Positions 15,834 to 24,950 are shown, counted from the first letter of the stretch. The stretch is 64,000 bases of DNA from QHXM01 sp963697975 (GCA_963697975.1 OY969111.1:868001-932000); one strand, 5' to 3'. The notes: a model not told the origin generated them from the letters alone. Program-made: numbers and translations.

Positions 15834-17675
15834 CTATTGCGATTTCTCAACCTGCGGCGAGCTATCGCTGTCGGGCATGTTCATCATCACGGTCGTCAGT
15901 TCATTGGCGAAATGCTGAACGATCTCGATGGCCTGGCGAATCTCCTCAGCGTTTTCGGAGTTCACAGCTTCCTCGCCCTTGCTGAGCGACTGCTGGCCGT
16001 CCTTGCGCTCTTCCGCCGCGAGCGAGCCGCCAAACTCCACGAAAGCGCGTCGCGTGTTGCGAACGAGCGTATCGAGTTTGTTGCGCAAGCCGATAATCTC
16101 TTTGGCGCGCCGGTCGGCTTCGACAGAAGTTTCCGCTTCCATAATCAGACGATGAATCTCATCGCTGGAAAGACCGGAAGTCGGGGTGACGCGCATCTGC
16201 TGCTCGCGCCCGGAGTTCTTATCTTTGGCTGAAACCGAGACGATGCCGTTGGCGTCCACCTCAAACGAGACTTCAATCTGCGGCACGCCGCGCGGGTTGG
16301 GCGGAATCCCAACCAACTCGAATTTCCCCAGACTGCGATTACCCTCGGCAACCTCGCGCTCGCCCTGCAAGATGTGAATCTCAACTGACGATTGATTATC
16401 GACGACGGTCGTAAACGTCAAACTGTTGCGCAGTGGTATGGTCGAGTTGCGCTCGATAATCTTGGTAAACAAGCCGCCGCGCGTTTCCAGCCCCAGACTA
16501 AGCGGCAGGACATCCAGCAGCACAATGTCTTTCACATCGCCGGACATGACCGCGCCCTGAATCGCCGCCCCCATCGCCACCACTTCGTCCGGGTTAATCT
16601 CCGCCGAAGCCTCTTTGCCGAAAATCTCCTGAACCGTGCGCCCGACGATGGGCGAGCGGGTCTGGCCGCCGACGAGAATCACTTTGTCTATATCTGCGGG
16701 CTGGAGTTTCGCGTCCCAGAGGGCTTTCTGGCAAGGCTCGATGGTTTGCTCGACCAGATCGGCGACGAGCGATTCAAACTGGTCGCGCGTCAGAGTCTTG
16801 TTGAAATGTTTCGGCCCTGAGGTATCGGCGGCGATGAAAGGCAGATTGATGCCGGTCTCGTTAACGGAAGACAGTTCGCACTTGGCGCGCTCTGCCGCTT
16901 CTTTCAAACGTTGCAGCGCGAGCCGGTCTTCCCTGAGATCGATTCCCGTCTCTTCAAGAAACTGCTCGGCCATCCAGTTGATAATGCGGTCGTCGAAATC
17001 CTCGCCACCGAGAAAGGTGTTGCCGGAAGTCGAAAGCACCTCGAAGACGCCGTCATTGATTTCGAGGATCGAAACGTCGAACGTGCCGCCGCCCAGATCG
17101 TAAACGGCGATGCGCTCAGACCCGGTTTTGCCCAGCCCGTAGGCGAGCGCGGCAGCCGTCGGCTCATTAATGATTCGCTCGACCTTGAGACCTGCAATCT
17201 TACCGGCATCTTTCGTAGCCTGTCGCTGAAGGTCGTCAAAGTAAGCGGGCACGGTCACGATGGCTTCGGTCACGGCTTCGCCGAGAAAATCTTCGGCAGC
17301 GGTTTTGAGACGTTGCAGGACGATGCCGGAGATTTCCGGCGGGCTGTAGGTGCGCCCCTGAACTCGTATGCGCGCGTCGCCGTTCTGCGAATCAACAATC
17401 TCGAAGGCGGAAGTCTCGCGCATGCGATTCGATTCCGGTGAACTGAATTTACGCCCGATGAGACGCTTGACGGCGTAAACCGTATTGGCCGCATTCGTCA
17501 CCGCCTGCCGCTTGGCGATCTGCCCGACCAGACGCTCGCCTTTGTCCGTGAAGCCGACGACAGTAGGCGTGGTGCGTCCGCCTTCTTTGTTCGGCACAAT
17601 CTGCACCGCGCCGCCCTCTAAAACGGCGACGCAGCAGTTCGTCGTGCCTAAATCAATTCCGATGACTTTGCCCAT
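15834..17675 (-). CDS. dnaK: Chaperone DnaK (Hsp70)
   Basis: ATP-dependent Hsp70 that binds exposed hydrophobic peptides. 613 residues. The nucleotide-binding domain opens with GIDLGTTNCCVAVLEGG and has AVYDLGGGTFDVSIL and ILVGGQTRSPIV; the substrate domain begins near LLDVLPLSLGLETRGG. It is somewhat shorter than the E. coli protein (638), mainly in the C-terminal lid, which ends PDSDSSPQVEKSQ and lacks the usual EEVKDKK tail. Third gene of the heat-shock cluster. Confidence 0.97.
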   Translation of the reverse strand: MGKVIGIDLGTTNCCVAVLEGGAVQIVPNKEGGRTTPTVVGFTDKGERLVGQIAKRQAVTNAANTVYAVKRLIGRKFSSPESNRMRETSAFEIVDSQNGDARIRVQGRTYSPPEISGIVLQRLKTAAEDFLGEAVTEAIVTVPAYFDDLQRQATKDAGKIAGLKVERIINEPTAAALAYGLGKTGSERIAVYDLGGGTFDVSILEINDGVFEVLSTSGNTFLGGEDFDDRIINWMAEQFLEETGIDLREDRLALQRLKEAAERAKCELSSVNETGINLPFIAADTSGPKHFNKTLTRDQFESLVADLVEQTIEPCQKALWDAKLQPADIDKVILVGGQTRSPIVGRTVQEIFGKEASAEINPDEVVAMGAAIQGAVMSGDVKDIVLLDVLPLSLGLETRGGLFTKIIERNSTIPLRNSLTFTTVVDNQSSVEIHILQGEREVAEGNRSLGKFELVGIPPNPRGVPQIEVSFEVDANGIVSVSAKDKNSGREQQMRVTPTSGLSSDEIHRLIMEAETSVEADRRAKEIIGLRNKLDTLVRNTRRAFVEFGGSLAAEERKDGQQSLSKGEEAVNSENAEEIRQAIEIVQHFANELTTVMMNMPDSDSSPQVEKSQ

Positions 17676-17686
17676 AATTTTGAAGA

Positions 17687-17758
17687 GTGATGAGTGATAA
17701 GTGATGGGTGATAGGAGGAAGGTGATTTCTTATCACCTATTACCCATCACCTATCACT
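17687..17758. repeat. Heptad-arm palindrome, GTGATAG family
   Basis: GTGATGA GTGATAA GTGATGG GTGATAG on the left, the reverse complement on the right. Lies between grpE and dnaK; the grpE stop codon TAG (17757-17759) overlaps the end of the element. Confidence 0.85.
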
Positions 17759-18641
17759 ACCGCGTTGCTACTTTGACTATCGCGGGACGCAGCAACTTTT
17801 CTCCGAGGCGATAGCCGGGCGCGATTTCTTGAATTACGGTGTCAGGCTCGTATTCTTCGGTTTGCTCCGTGACGACCGCCTCGTGAATGTGTGGATCGAA
17901 ACGGTGTCCGAGCGCGGCCACAGGCTGCAACCCGAGGCCTTCAAGAACACTGCCGAGTTGTTTGTAGATAAGCGCGACTCCGTTTAGGAAATGGCGAAAC
18001 TCTTCGGATTCGGTCGCCTTCAGGGATTCTTCAGCTTCGAGAGCGCGGCGCAGATTATCAAGGACCGGCAGCAGTTTGCTCACCACCTCTCCAACCATTC
18101 GATGATAATTATCGCTGCGGTCACGCTCCACGCGTTTACGATAATTCTCAAAATCAGCCTGCCGACGCGACAGAGCTTCACGCAACTCGTCGCGCTGGGC
18201 TTCGACCCGACGCAGTTCGGCGCGCGTGGCGATTAATTCGGCGAGCATCGGGCCAGTCGCAGAGGCTTGCCCGCTCTCTTCATTTCCCGACTGAACTGCA
18301 TTGCGCGCAGAGGTTTGTGAATTCGCTCCAGCCCTGTCCTGATCTTCACGACGTTCCGGCAATTCATCACGGGGCGGCCCACCGGCTGTGTCCGAATCGT
18401 CGGCGCTCGCTCGCCCCTCTTCGCCATCACCTTCCTGCCCACGATCTATTCGCCGCTTCACTTCCGTTTCATCCTCATAGCTTGACTCGCGCCCTATCTC
18501 CTCCGGCGAGAGTTCGTCACTGTCTGAACGAGTTTGAGCATGACGCTCATTCTCGTCGTCAGCAATGTCTGCCGAGACCTTTTCGTCGTCCACAAAGTGT
18601 ACCGGGATGCGGTTCGCCTTCTGTGTCCTTTTATTCACCAT
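17757..18641 (-). CDS. grpE: Nucleotide exchange factor GrpE with long acidic N-terminus
   Basis: GrpE releases ADP from DnaK. From the ATG at 18641 it has 294 residues, against about 200 for most GrpE proteins. The conserved part is C-terminal: a long coiled-coil helix (RAELRRVEAQRDELREALSR, about 140-200) followed by the beta domain ending GYRLGEKLLRPAIVKVA. The first ~120 residues are acidic and low-complexity (DENERHAQTRSDSDELSPEE), probably disordered. The upstream frame continues to 18713, but the ATG at 18641 is preceded by GGGGGAATAA and is preferred. Confidence 0.9.
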   Translation of the reverse strand: MVNKRTQKANRIPVHFVDDEKVSADIADDENERHAQTRSDSDELSPEEIGRESSYEDETEVKRRIDRGQEGDGEEGRASADDSDTAGGPPRDELPERREDQDRAGANSQTSARNAVQSGNEESGQASATGPMLAELIATRAELRRVEAQRDELREALSRRQADFENYRKRVERDRSDNYHRMVGEVVSKLLPVLDNLRRALEAEESLKATESEEFRHFLNGVALIYKQLGSVLEGLGLQPVAALGHRFDPHIHEAVVTEQTEEYEPDTVIQEIAPGYRLGEKLLRPAIVKVATR

Positions 18642-18709
18642 CAATAGTTTTATTCCCCCTGAAAGACGCGTGCCGTCACGAATGGAGCGTCTGCTGTCTG
18701 ATTTCCGAA

Positions 18710-19828
18710 TCAAGCCGCACTAATCTCTTCGCGTAGTAGTTGCTCGATGTGGCGAGCCATGTAGTTGACGACGGCCATCATGCGCGCATACTCGATACGC
18801 ATTGGCCCGACGACGCCGAGCGTGCCGGTGACTTCATTGCCAAGCCAGTAGGGCGCGGTAATCAACGCGCAAGCCTGCATTGAAGGCGCGGCGTGCTCGC
18901 GCCCGATGATGACGCGCACCTCGCCCGGAGCTGACTGGTCGCGCGAAACACATTCGCTCAGGATTTTGACGAGGCGTGATTTCTCCTCGAACGTGCGGAA
19001 CAGCTCACGCATTCTTTCAGCATCGGCGAAGTCAGGTCTGGCCAGAATGTTCGATGCGCCGTCAACGTAGACTTCGGCAGTCGTTGCTTCCTCGCCTTCC
19101 AGACTACTGTTGCAGAGCAGAATGGCGTTGCGCAGCAATTTATCGTAGAGAGCTTTCTCCGCACGCATCAATTCCACGATCTCCGCGCGAATCGCCATCA
19201 GGCTCTTGCCGCCGAACTCTACGTTCAGGTAACGCGCCGTCTGCTCAAGCTCTTCCTGACTCAGGTTCTCGTCAATGCGGATGATCTTGTTGTGAACAAG
19301 ATTGGGCGCAGAGACCATGATAACCAGAATACGATTGTCCGCCAGTTGCAGAAATTCTATATGCTGTAAACGATTGTCGGCCAGAGATGGAGAGATGACG
19401 ATGCCGACGTTCTCCGAAAGAGCAGAAAGCACGTGCGAAACCTTCTCCAACAAGCGATCAGGTGCGCCGCCTGATTGATTCTGCAAATTCTTCAGAAACG
19501 AATTGATCGTCGCCAGATCGGCTTTTGAGAGTTGCGCCTCGCCGAGCATGTGGTCAACGTAGAAGCGATAGCCTCTATCCGTCGGGATGCGACCGGCAGA
19601 GGTGTGCGGCTGCTCAACCAGTCCTGCTTCCTCCAACTGCCCCATGACGTTGCGAATGGTCGCCGCGCTCCAACCGGCGGCGTGAGCAAACCTGTCCGAG
19701 ATGGTGCGCGACCCGACGGGTTCGCCCGTCACCAGATGTTCCTTAATGATTGCAGACAATACAGCCTGCCCGCGCGAGTCGGTTCTGTTCGGATTTCCTG
19801 CATGGGAGGTTGAGATGCGGCTGACCAT
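18710..19828 (-). CDS. hrcA: Heat-inducible transcription repressor HrcA
   Basis: HrcA represses groE and dnaK operons by binding the CIRCE inverted repeat. 372 residues from the ATG at 19828. An N-terminal winged helix (GSRTISDRFAHAAGWSAATI, then QPHTSAGRIPTDRGYRFYVD) precedes the GAF-like domain and the C-terminal IGREHAAPSMQACALITAPY motif. First gene of the cluster. I see no CIRCE site in the 200 bases upstream, so autoregulation by HrcA is not supported here. Confidence 0.95.
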   Translation of the reverse strand: MVSRISTSHAGNPNRTDSRGQAVLSAIIKEHLVTGEPVGSRTISDRFAHAAGWSAATIRNVMGQLEEAGLVEQPHTSAGRIPTDRGYRFYVDHMLGEAQLSKADLATINSFLKNLQNQSGGAPDRLLEKVSHVLSALSENVGIVISPSLADNRLQHIEFLQLADNRILVIMVSAPNLVHNKIIRIDENLSQEELEQTARYLNVEFGGKSLMAIRAEIVELMRAEKALYDKLLRNAILLCNSSLEGEEATTAEVYVDGASNILARPDFADAERMRELFRTFEEKSRLVKILSECVSRDQSAPGEVRVIIGREHAAPSMQACALITAPYWLGNEVTGTLGVVGPMRIEYARMMAVVNYMARHIEQLLREEISAA

Positions 19829-20370
19829 CTGGCTTACGGGTGCGGCGCGCTTTTTTAAGGCTCGACAATTAATGGGGGAAAGCGCACCGGCTATTAAAAA
19901 TTCAATAACATTGCGACTTCCGGCCTGTCTCAGGCGACACGCGTGGCAGGCTGGGCTTTTAGAGTATAGCGGATTGTATAACGGGGCGGCAAACATTCTC
20001 TCGTTCACGCCGAAATAACTTTATGACCCGCCACCTCGCCCGGTTAATCCAGCCGCTGCCTTGCATTTAGCTTCCGTCAGCGCAATGGTTAGCCACAACT
20101 TCTAACTTAAACTGCTGTCACCCAAGCAATTAACTGCTGCCATGATTTCTCCTTCCGGCGGCGCATGACTTTCAACACAAGCCAATTCCATGATTTTTCA
20201 ACAGCTTAGCCGCCCGCCTTAAAGGTTTGATTGACGCCCTGACCGCTCGGCTCGTAATATCTGCCGGAGGACGAGCTTTCCGAAATCAGGATTTTCTCAC
20301 AAGCCTTGGGGCAGTTTCGGTTGCCCACGATTACAGTAAGCCAGCCCGTTTGCGGTAGAGAGTTTCGCTT
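19829..20370. other. Divergent spacer between hrcA and the SprT-like gene
   Basis: About 540 bases. On the minus strand TTGCCG, 18 bases, TATACT (about 19973-20002) is a possible hrcA promoter. A minus-strand frame at 20206-20328 encodes a Cys-containing tail (GNRNCPKACEKILISE...) that looks better than chance, but it has no good start and is not called as a gene. No CIRCE, tRNA or repeat is visible. Confidence 0.35.
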
Positions 20371-21105
20371 ATGTCGCAATCTCAGAATTATCTCAGCGCC
20401 CTTTTCAGCGAAGCTTTTCGCCACCTTGGACGTAATCGCCCCACGCCGGAGATAGAGGTCAGGTTTTATCCTTACGCCGGGATTAGCCACAAGATTCGGC
20501 TGCGCTCAGGGCGCGTTTACGTGCGCATTTCGGACATCTTCAAAAACGCGCCGCCAGAGGTGCATCGCGCCCTCGCCTTCATTCTCGTCGCCCGGCTGCT
20601 TCAAAAACGCACGCCGGAGATTCACGAGCGCGTCTATAGAGCTTACGCCTATTCACCGCAGGTCCTGCGCGCTTCAGACCTCGCGCGTCGCCAGCGCGGG
20701 CGCAAAGTAGTCTCGTCCTCGCGTGGCCGTGTTTACGATCTGGACAAGATGTTCCAGCGGCTCAACCGTCGCCACTTCGACGGCGGCATTGAGAAGCCAG
20801 TGCTGACTTGGTCGCAACGTCGCACACGCCGGATTCTGGGACACCACGACGCCGCTCACGACACCATCGTCATCAGCAAGACGCTCGACGACCACGAAGT
20901 GCCGGAATGGTTTGTCGAATACGTTCTCTACCACGAGATGCTCCACATCAAGCATCCGGCGCGGCTCATCAAAGGCAGGCGCTATTACCACACCAACGCC
21001 TTTCGCACCGAGGAGCAGCGTTTTCCTTACTACGAAGAAGCGCAACGCTGGCTGGAAACAATCGCGCGGCAACACCACGTCCTCCAGCGCGCTCGCGCCG
21101 CCTGA
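20371..21105 (+). CDS. SprT-like zinc metalloprotein
   Basis: 244 residues. The motif YHEMLHIKHP (HExxH at 188-192) near the C-terminus, preceded by VPEWFVEYVL, is typical of SprT/DUF45-like zincin proteins. A central segment DLDKMFQRLNRRHFDGG is the usual entry to this domain. The N-terminal ~110 residues are basic with no domain I know. Family members include DNA-protein-crosslink proteases, but bacterial ones are mostly uncharacterised. It is followed by a strong hairpin and is probably monocistronic. Confidence 0.75.
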   Translation: MSQSQNYLSALFSEAFRHLGRNRPTPEIEVRFYPYAGISHKIRLRSGRVYVRISDIFKNAPPEVHRALAFILVARLLQKRTPEIHERVYRAYAYSPQVLRASDLARRQRGRKVVSSSRGRVYDLDKMFQRLNRRHFDGGIEKPVLTWSQRRTRRILGHHDAAHDTIVISKTLDDHEVPEWFVEYVLYHEMLHIKHPARLIKGRRYYHTNAFRTEEQRFPYYEEAQRWLETIARQHHVLQRARAA

Positions 21106-21167
21106 GATTTTCAGGAACTTTAAGACCGCTTGAGCGTATTATCGAATAGGTAGGTGGGCTCCTAGAG

Positions 21168-21233
21168 AGAGCGGGCGAGCATGAAGGGAACACGTCAGAC
21201 CCTCCGACGTTGACCAACATGCTCGCCCGCTCT
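21168..21233 (+). terminator. Hairpin terminator after the SprT-like gene
   Basis: A perfect 16-base stem (AGAGCGGGCGAGCATG with its complement) around a 34-base loop containing an inner ACGTC/GACGT stem, followed by TTTGTCTTTC. Confidence 0.7.
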
Positions 21234-21327
21234 TTGTCTTTCAATCGTCCGAGGTTTTGAACCTTCATTGACACTCTTCAACAGCGCGTGTTAGCGTCCC
21301 GTTTCATTCATCAATAATTAGACCGAG

Positions 21328-21418
21328 ATTTTCAGGATTCACAGGATAAGAGAAACAGCGGCAAGCTCTCCTGTCTTGCCTCTTCTTCTTAATCTTGATA
21401 ATCCTGTTAATCCTGTCC
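21328..21418. repeat. Palindrome with AATCCTGTn units
   Basis: TTTTCAGGATTCACAGGATAAG on the left pairs with CTTAATCTTGATAATCCTGTTAATCCTGTCC on the right; units are 8-9 bases. It precedes the dodecin gene. Confidence 0.7.
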
Positions 21419-21465
21419 AACTATTTTCCTGTAGAAAGTCTTAATCACTTGAAGGAGCAACTTAC

Positions 21466-21711
21466 ATGACAGACACGGTTTTCAAAGGAATTGAGATCGT
21501 CGGAACATCCGAACAGAGCTTTTCACACGCCATCGAAGTGGCCGTTAACCGCGCACGCCAGACTCTGCACAATCTCTCATGGTTCGTCGTCAAGGAACAG
21601 CGCGGCGGGTTGCAGCAGGGCCGTCTTGAATATCAAGTCACGCTCCGCGTCTATTTCAAGCTCGATTCGTCGGCGAACACCGGTGACGCTGGCGATACCG
21701 GTACAGCTTAA
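21466..21711 (+). CDS. Dodecin family protein
   Basis: 81 residues matching dodecin, a small protein that assembles into hollow 12-mers and stores flavin or related cofactors. The family core is clear: VFKGIEIVGTSEQSFSHAIE, then LSWFVVKEQRGGLQQGRLEY with the Trp used for flavin stacking. GAAGGAG stands upstream of the ATG. The Gly/Asp/Thr tail after residue 70 is an addition to the usual ~68-residue protein. Confidence 0.9.
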   Translation: MTDTVFKGIEIVGTSEQSFSHAIEVAVNRARQTLHNLSWFVVKEQRGGLQQGRLEYQVTLRVYFKLDSSANTGDAGDTGTA

Positions 21712-21860
21712 GCTTCGGCAAAATCGTTAGACAGTGGCGCTGGACAAATCTATGTAGCGCCCGCTAGACTACGCAGTTTGCTGACTGACGGCGTGCGTTC
21801 GCTATCGCACTGCTCAGTCTCACAAATGATATTCTTTGAGACGGAGATTAATCTTCTTTT

Positions 21861-22424
21861 ATGGCAATTCCTGCAACACAGATACGGCGCGGCATGGTCA
21901 TCGTTTTCGAGGGACAGCCCTGCAAGATACTAGAGTTTCGTCATCACACACCGGGAAACCTGCGCGCAATGGTGCAAGCCAAGCTGCGTAACATCCGCAC
22001 AGGCTCCAGTTTCGAGCATCGCTTTCGCTCCGCCGACACGGTCGAGCGCGCCTCGCTCGAACAGCACGACATGGAATATCTCTATTCCGACGGCTCGCAG
22101 CATCATTTCATGAACACGGAGAATTACGAGCAGATCGCTTTGAGCGAGGAAGATTTGGGCGATGCTGCGCAGTGGCTGATGCCGGGTTTGAAAATTCAGG
22201 TGGAATTTTATGAAGGAGCGCCCATCGGCGTCGAACTCCCGGACTCGGTTGAACTGACCGTGACTCGCACCGACCCGACCATGAAAGGGGCGACCGTCTC
22301 GAACGTCAACAAACCGGCGACACTGGAAAACGGCGTCACCATTACAGTCCCGCCCTTCGTCAACGAAGGCGACCGCATCCGCGTGTCCCCTTCCGAAGGA
22401 CGCTACATCGAAAGAGCGAAATAA
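21861..22424 (+). CDS. efp: Elongation factor P with Asn at the modification site
   Basis: EF-P enters the ribosomal E site and rescues polyproline stalling. 187 residues, normal length, three-domain family pattern, ending RIRVSPSEGRYIERAK. The tip loop reads HHTPGNLRAM, where E. coli has VKPGKGQAF: the residue that is a modified Lys (or Arg in the EarP type) is Asn33 here. Either the loop works unmodified or a different chemistry is used. The stop codon is followed with no gap by a GTGATAG palindrome and then directly by waaA. Confidence 0.95.
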   Translation: MAIPATQIRRGMVIVFEGQPCKILEFRHHTPGNLRAMVQAKLRNIRTGSSFEHRFRSADTVERASLEQHDMEYLYSDGSQHHFMNTENYEQIALSEEDLGDAAQWLMPGLKIQVEFYEGAPIGVELPDSVELTVTRTDPTMKGATVSNVNKPATLENGVTITVPPFVNEGDRIRVSPSEGRYIERAK

Positions 22425-22494
22425 GTGACGGGTGATGGGTGATAGGTGATAAGAGAAATGCTTTCCTATCACTTATCACTTATCACCTATCACC
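22425..22494. repeat. Heptad-arm palindrome, GTGATAG family
   Basis: GTGACGG GTGATGG GTGATAG GTGATAA, a loop GAGAAATGCTTTCC, then CTATCAC TTATCAC TTATCAC CTATCAC. It fills the whole spacer: its first base follows the efp stop and its last base touches the waaA ATG. Confidence 0.9.
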
Positions 22495-23862
22495 ATGTAT
22501 TTCCTTTACAGCCTCCTGCTCACCCTCGGCGTCGTCGCGCTCCTGCCGCGATTCGTGGTGGACGCCTTTCGTCATGGGAAATACGTGCAGGGCTTGCGCG
22601 AGCGGCTGGGGCGGGTGCCTGCCGTTGAAACAAACGGGCGGCCTGTCATCTGGTTGCACTGCGTTTCAGTCGGCGAGGCTCAAGCGGCGCGTCCACTCGC
22701 GCGTGCCATTCTCGAAAAATTCCCATCGCACGCGCTCGTCGTCTCGACCACGACGCTGACAGGCCAACGCATCGCACGTGATGTTTTTCGTGATGAGACG
22801 ACGGCTGTTTTTTACTTTCCCTTCGATTGGGCATGGACCGCCCGCCGCTCGCTTCGCGCCGTCAATCCGGCCATCATACTAATCATGGAGACGGAGCTAT
22901 GGCCGAACTTCCTGCATGAATGCAGGAAGCGAAGCGTGCCCGTCGCTATCGTCAACGGGAGACTCTCCGAACGCTCCTACCGCCGCTATCGCGTCGTCCG
23001 CCGCTTCGTCAAACGCATCGTCAACCAGCTTGAACTGGCGCTTATGCAAACCGAACATGACGCCGAACGCATGCGCGGTCTCGGCCTCGCAACGGAGCGC
23101 GTGTTCGTCTCAGGCAACGTGAAGTTCGACGCTCCTGACGACGCAGGCGAACAGGTATTGACCGAAGAGTTGCGCGAGCGTTTTCATTTCAACGACGAGC
23201 GCCCCCTGTTCGTCGCCGCCAGCACACATTCGCCCGAAGAGCGCATCATCATCGAAGCTTTCACAAAACTACGCTCGACGCCCGGCCACGAGCAGGTAAG
23301 ATTGTTGATTGCGCCAAGACACCCGGAACGTTTCCCGGAAGTGGCCGCGTTGCTGGAATCGTCCGGCTTCGTTTGGGCGCGGCGCTCGGATGCTCGCAGC
23401 GAACGCGACTCTGCCTGTGACGCGATCTTGCTGGATTCGATAGGTGAACTGCGCGCCGTCTATCCACTCGCCAGGCTGGTGTTCGTCGGCGGAAGTCTGG
23501 CGCAAACGGGCGGGCACAATATTCTTGAGCCTGCGATGGTCGGAGCGTGTACCTTGACGGGCGCGCACACGTTTAACTTCACGGCCATCGTACGCGCCTT
23601 TCTCGAAGCAGATGCGCTCGTGCAGCTTCCGCCGATTTCCGAAAGTGACGCCCCTTCGGCTTTAGCGAAGACGCTCACAGAACTGCTGACCAACGATGAG
23701 CGCAGGCGTGCTATTGGAGAGAAGGCGCGAATGGTGCTTGAACAAAATCGCGGCGCGACTGCGCGCACGATCGAGCTGCTCGCGCCGCTTTTCCACGTTT
23801 CTTCCGATTCAACCGAACAGTCTCAAACTGAAACTGCTACGCGCGATGCGCTCTCCGCATGA
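22495..23862 (+). CDS. waaA: 3-deoxy-D-manno-octulosonic acid (Kdo) transferase
   Basis: Adds Kdo from CMP-Kdo to the lipid A precursor at the inner face of the inner membrane. 455 residues: an N-terminal membrane helix (YFLYSLLLTLGVVALLP), the conserved GLRERLG with Glu36, HCVSVGEA, METELWPN, VSGNVKFD and the GGHNILEP nucleotide-binding motif. The TGA stop overlaps the lpxK start as ATGA. There is no Shine-Dalgarno because a palindrome abuts the ATG. Confidence 0.93.
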   Translation: MYFLYSLLLTLGVVALLPRFVVDAFRHGKYVQGLRERLGRVPAVETNGRPVIWLHCVSVGEAQAARPLARAILEKFPSHALVVSTTTLTGQRIARDVFRDETTAVFYFPFDWAWTARRSLRAVNPAIILIMETELWPNFLHECRKRSVPVAIVNGRLSERSYRRYRVVRRFVKRIVNQLELALMQTEHDAERMRGLGLATERVFVSGNVKFDAPDDAGEQVLTEELRERFHFNDERPLFVAASTHSPEERIIIEAFTKLRSTPGHEQVRLLIAPRHPERFPEVAALLESSGFVWARRSDARSERDSACDAILLDSIGELRAVYPLARLVFVGGSLAQTGGHNILEPAMVGACTLTGAHTFNFTAIVRAFLEADALVQLPPISESDAPSALAKTLTELLTNDERRRAIGEKARMVLEQNRGATARTIELLAPLFHVSSDSTEQSQTETATRDALSA

Positions 23863-24950
23863 TGAACGCTTCCGTGCTAATTCTTGCCCCGCTTGGCGCT
23901 CTGTACAGCGCAATGATGCGGGCGCGTCTCGCACTCTATCGCAGAGGCGCGTTACCGATTCATAAAATCAATTCTCCGGTTATCAGCGTCGGCAACATCA
24001 CGACGGGAGGCACGGGCAAGACTCCGATTGTCGAGTGGGTCGCCCGCGCAGCGGCGAGAGAAACGGCGCGCGCCTGCGTTCTGACGCGCGGTTATGGCCG
24101 CGCCGATGCGGGCAGACGAGTGCTGGTCTCGGACGGCGAGCGCATCTCAGCCGACGCAAGAGAAGGCGGCGACGAGCCGCGCTTGCTGGCGGAGATGTTG
24201 CAGGGCGTGGCCGCCGTCATCAGCGACGCGGATCGTGTGGCGGCTGCGCGCTGGGCTGAAGAGAATCTGAAAAGCGATCTTTTCATTCTCGACGATGGTT
24301 TCCAGCATCTACGCATCGCACGCGACCTTGACCTCGTCGCGGTGGATGCGACTAATCCCTGGGGGGGCGGAAGATTGCTGCCCGGTGGTCGGCTGCGCGA
24401 GCCGCTCAATGGTCTCGCCCGCGCCGATTGCATCATCCTCACGCGCGCCGAACAATCTCAAGACATTGACTCGCTACACAAACAGGCAGAGCGATTCAGC
24501 AACGGTCGCCCCGTCCTGCTCTCGCGCACACGCACCAAAGCAATCCGCCCTCTCGATGAGTCGATGATAACGAGCGCTGTGCCCGACCTCTCTTCTCATC
24601 CCTCATCCCTCATCCCTCATCCCTCGTTGCCGCAGCCCATCGCGGCGTTCTGCGCCATCGGCAATCCAGCATCCTTCTTTGCACACCTTCGGGGCGATGG
24701 GCACACCTTGAGCTATACGCGTGCCTTCACCGACCATTACGTCTACGAGCAAAGTGACATTGACGTCATTGTTGCCGAGGCAAAGCGGGCGGGGGCGCGT
24801 GCTCTGCTCACGACGGCGAAGGACGCAGTCAAGCTGCGCTCGCTACGTTTTGATCTGCCCTGTTATGTGCTGGAAATCGAGCTTGAGTTCGATGATGAAG
24901 AGAAGCTGAGGGCCATGATTCGTGAGGCGATTGAAAAGCGGCCTGTCTAA
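23859..24950 (+). CDS. lpxK: Tetraacyldisaccharide 4'-kinase LpxK with an in-frame repeat insertion
   Basis: Phosphorylates the 4' position of the lipid A disaccharide. 363 residues; E. coli LpxK has 328. The P-loop is SVGNITTGGTGKTP (about 43-56) and ILDDGFQHLRIARDLDLV follows. Residues about 233-256 (ending SSHPSSLIPHPSLP) are encoded by a GATGAGG-type repeat, including four CATCCCT units, and look like an in-frame insertion. The frame remains open across it and the downstream family sequence (FCAIGNPASFFAHL) is intact. Translationally coupled to waaA. Confidence 0.92.
   Translation: MMNASVLILAPLGALYSAMMRARLALYRRGALPIHKINSPVISVGNITTGGTGKTPIVEWVARAAARETARACVLTRGYGRADAGRRVLVSDGERISADAREGGDEPRLLAEMLQGVAAVISDADRVAAARWAEENLKSDLFILDDGFQHLRIARDLDLVAVDATNPWGGGRLLPGGRLREPLNGLARADCIILTRAEQSQDIDSLHKQAERFSNGRPVLLSRTRTKAIRPLDESMITSAVPDLSSHPSSLIPHPSLPQPIAAFCAIGNPASFFAHLRGDGHTLSYTRAFTDHYVYEQSDIDVIVAEAKRAGARALLTTAKDAVKLRSLRFDLPCYVLEIELEFDDEEKLRAMIREAIEKRPV
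24556..24624. repeat. GATGAGG-type element inside lpxK
   Basis: Four exact CATCCCT units (24597-24624) preceded about 25 bases earlier by degenerate GATGAGT CGATGAT units. The arrangement matches the intergenic palindromes but lies within the coding sequence. Confidence 0.6.

Noticed and set aside
15459..16232. 257-codon plus-strand frame
   Set aside because: Runs antisense across dnaJ, a palindrome and dnaK; shadow.
19829..20020. Expected CIRCE operator upstream of hrcA
   Set aside because: Looked for TTAGCACTC-N9-GAGTGCTAA by eye; not found.
20206..20490. 94-codon minus-strand ORF overlapping the SprT-like start
   Set aside because: The C-terminal 40 residues look protein-like, but the frame overlaps the SprT-like gene and has no good start; not called.
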